A stretch of 42,495 nt of DNA from the NCBI GenBank assembly GCA_035276085.1, contig DATELY010000015.1, forward strand, positions 1 through 42,495, in the 5' to 3' direction. The translations under genes and the position numbers were made by a program. This DNA comes from DATELY01 sp035276085. Lineage in GTDB: Bacteria > Pseudomonadota > Gammaproteobacteria > Steroidobacterales > Steroidobacteraceae. Below the pieces are notes generated by a model, which searched no databases, was not told where the DNA came from, and saw nothing but the letters and a program-made list of their open reading frames with translations. This document shows, one piece after another, positions 41,963-42,495 of the stretch; position 1 is the stretch's first letter; each line of letters opens with the position of its first letter.

Positions 41963-42495
41963 ATGAACGCTCGCACGGCACTGGTTCTGTCCGGCTTGCT
42001 GGGATGGATCGCATTCGGGCCGTGCCCGACCTACGCACAGAGTCCCGAGGAGTCGTTCCTCACGGACTACTCGAAACTCCAACCTGCGCCAGACAATCCT
42101 TTCGACGAGTCCTACGTTGCTGCGGACCTCAAGGTCGCCAGCAAGTACACCGCTGTGATGATCGATCAGCCCGAGCTCTTCATTCATCCCGACTCGCCGT
42201 ACAAGGGCATCAAGCCCGACGACATGAAAGCCATCGCCGATGAGCTGCGCGGACGTGTGATCGGAGAGCTCAAGAGCGGCTATCAGATCGTGGATCAGCC
42301 GGGTCCGAACGTGATGTACGTGCGCCTCGCGGTCGGGGATCTCGTCATGGAAAAGAAGAAGCGTCCGATTCTGGCGTATACCCCGGTGGGCGCCGTGGTG
42401 CATGCGGTGAAGAATGTCACCAGCAAGATCGATCTCAAGAACATGAAGATCGAAGGTGAGGTGCTCGATAGCACGAGTCTCGAGCAACTGGGCGC
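41963..42495 (+). CDS. Secreted DUF3313-like protein (3' truncated by window)
   Basis: At least 177 residues, continuing past the window end. A signal peptide (about 1-26, ending PTYAQ) precedes a domain with FLTDYSKLQPAP, AVMIDQPELFIHPDSPYKG, an ADELRGRVIGELKSGYQIVD helix and VRLAVGDLVMEKKK. This order resembles the DUF3313 family of envelope proteins of unknown function. No lipobox Cys is seen at the cleavage site. AGGTGA precedes the ATG. Confidence 0.75.
   Translation, partial: MNARTALVLSGLLGWIAFGPCPTYAQSPEESFLTDYSKLQPAPDNPFDESYVAADLKVASKYTAVMIDQPELFIHPDSPYKGIKPDDMKAIADELRGRVIGELKSGYQIVDQPGPNVMYVRLAVGDLVMEKKKRPILAYTPVGAVVHAVKNVTSKIDLKNMKIEGEVLDSTSLEQLG

Noticed and set aside
1..42495. 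tRNA, rRNA, CRISPR arrays, insertion sequences
   Set aside because: No tRNA-like cloverleaf, rRNA segment, regularly spaced repeat array, transposase or integrase was recognised on either strand by reading.

Overview
The window is about 42.5 kb of GC-rich chromosomal DNA from a Gram-negative bacterium. Two TonB-dependent outer-membrane receptors, a lipoprotein, a Tat-exported protein and MASE1/FixJ-type signalling proteins point to a proteobacterium. The receptor style and gene mix resemble Steroidobacteraceae/Nevskiales-type gammaproteobacteria or sphingomonads, but this placement is a low-certainty inference. I found no rRNA, tRNA, CRISPR array, transposase or phage gene.

Region 1 (about 0-30.8 kb) is a catabolic island. 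From left to right it holds a class II aldolase/adducin-like enzyme, an IclR regulator, an MFS transporter, an acetolactate-synthase-like ThDP enzyme, an FMN-dependent 2-hydroxyacid dehydrogenase, a TonB receptor, an aldehyde dehydrogenase, a TIM-barrel sugar-isomerase-like protein and an aldo/keto reductase. These are followed by gentisate 1,2-dioxygenase with an overlapping fumarylpyruvate hydrolase, a D-2-hydroxyacid dehydrogenase, an SDR, an RraA-type oxo-acid aldolase and a MarR regulator. Then come two tandem Rieske oxygenases, an LLM flavoprotein, a limonene-epoxide-hydrolase-like protein, a phthalate-dioxygenase-reductase-type electron donor, an HSL-type esterase overlapping an SDR, a Tat-exported SnoaL-like protein, another SDR, a small ACT-domain protein and a second TonB receptor. 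A plausible scheme is receptor uptake, ester cleavage, Rieske hydroxylation or demethylation fed by one reductase, side-chain oxidation by the dehydrogenases, gentisate ring cleavage, and aldolase/hydrolase steps to central metabolites. The substrate cannot be read from sequence.

The strongest non-coding signal is a palindrome, TCTTCCNNGGAAGA, found 13 times between 5.2 and 28.5 kb in front of these genes (5 perfect, 6 with one mismatch, 2 with two). At seven promoters it overlaps the -10 box of a sigma70-like promoter, as expected for a repressor operator. A variant pair with the same outer arms (ATCTT...AAGAT) but a different centre lies between the aldehyde dehydrogenase and the TIM-barrel gene. 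The operators appear to unite the dispersed genes into one regulon; the MarR protein encoded inside the island is the obvious candidate regulator. One operator and promoter lie inside the long form of the esterase ORF, which argues for a start at 24352.

Region 2 (30.9-33.8 kb, minus strand) is a two-gene cassette: an 87-residue helical protein and an 884-residue protein with an N-terminal nitrilase-like Glu-Lys-Cys triad and a C-terminal RNxxxH motif typical of HEPN ribonucleases. I do not recognise this architecture; it is the best candidate here for an undescribed conflict or defence system.

Region 3 (34.2-36.2 kb) is a Gram-negative sortase, a secreted protein ending in an MPTTAG-hydrophobic-basic sorting-like signal, and a lipoprotein that shares a small beta domain with it. 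Region 4 (36.3-41.9 kb) is a signalling cluster: a PAS kinase homologue with a decayed ATP site, a FixJ-type regulator, a convergent HisKA_2 kinase, an intact MASE1-PAS histidine kinase and a single-receiver regulator. The window ends inside a secreted DUF3313-like protein.
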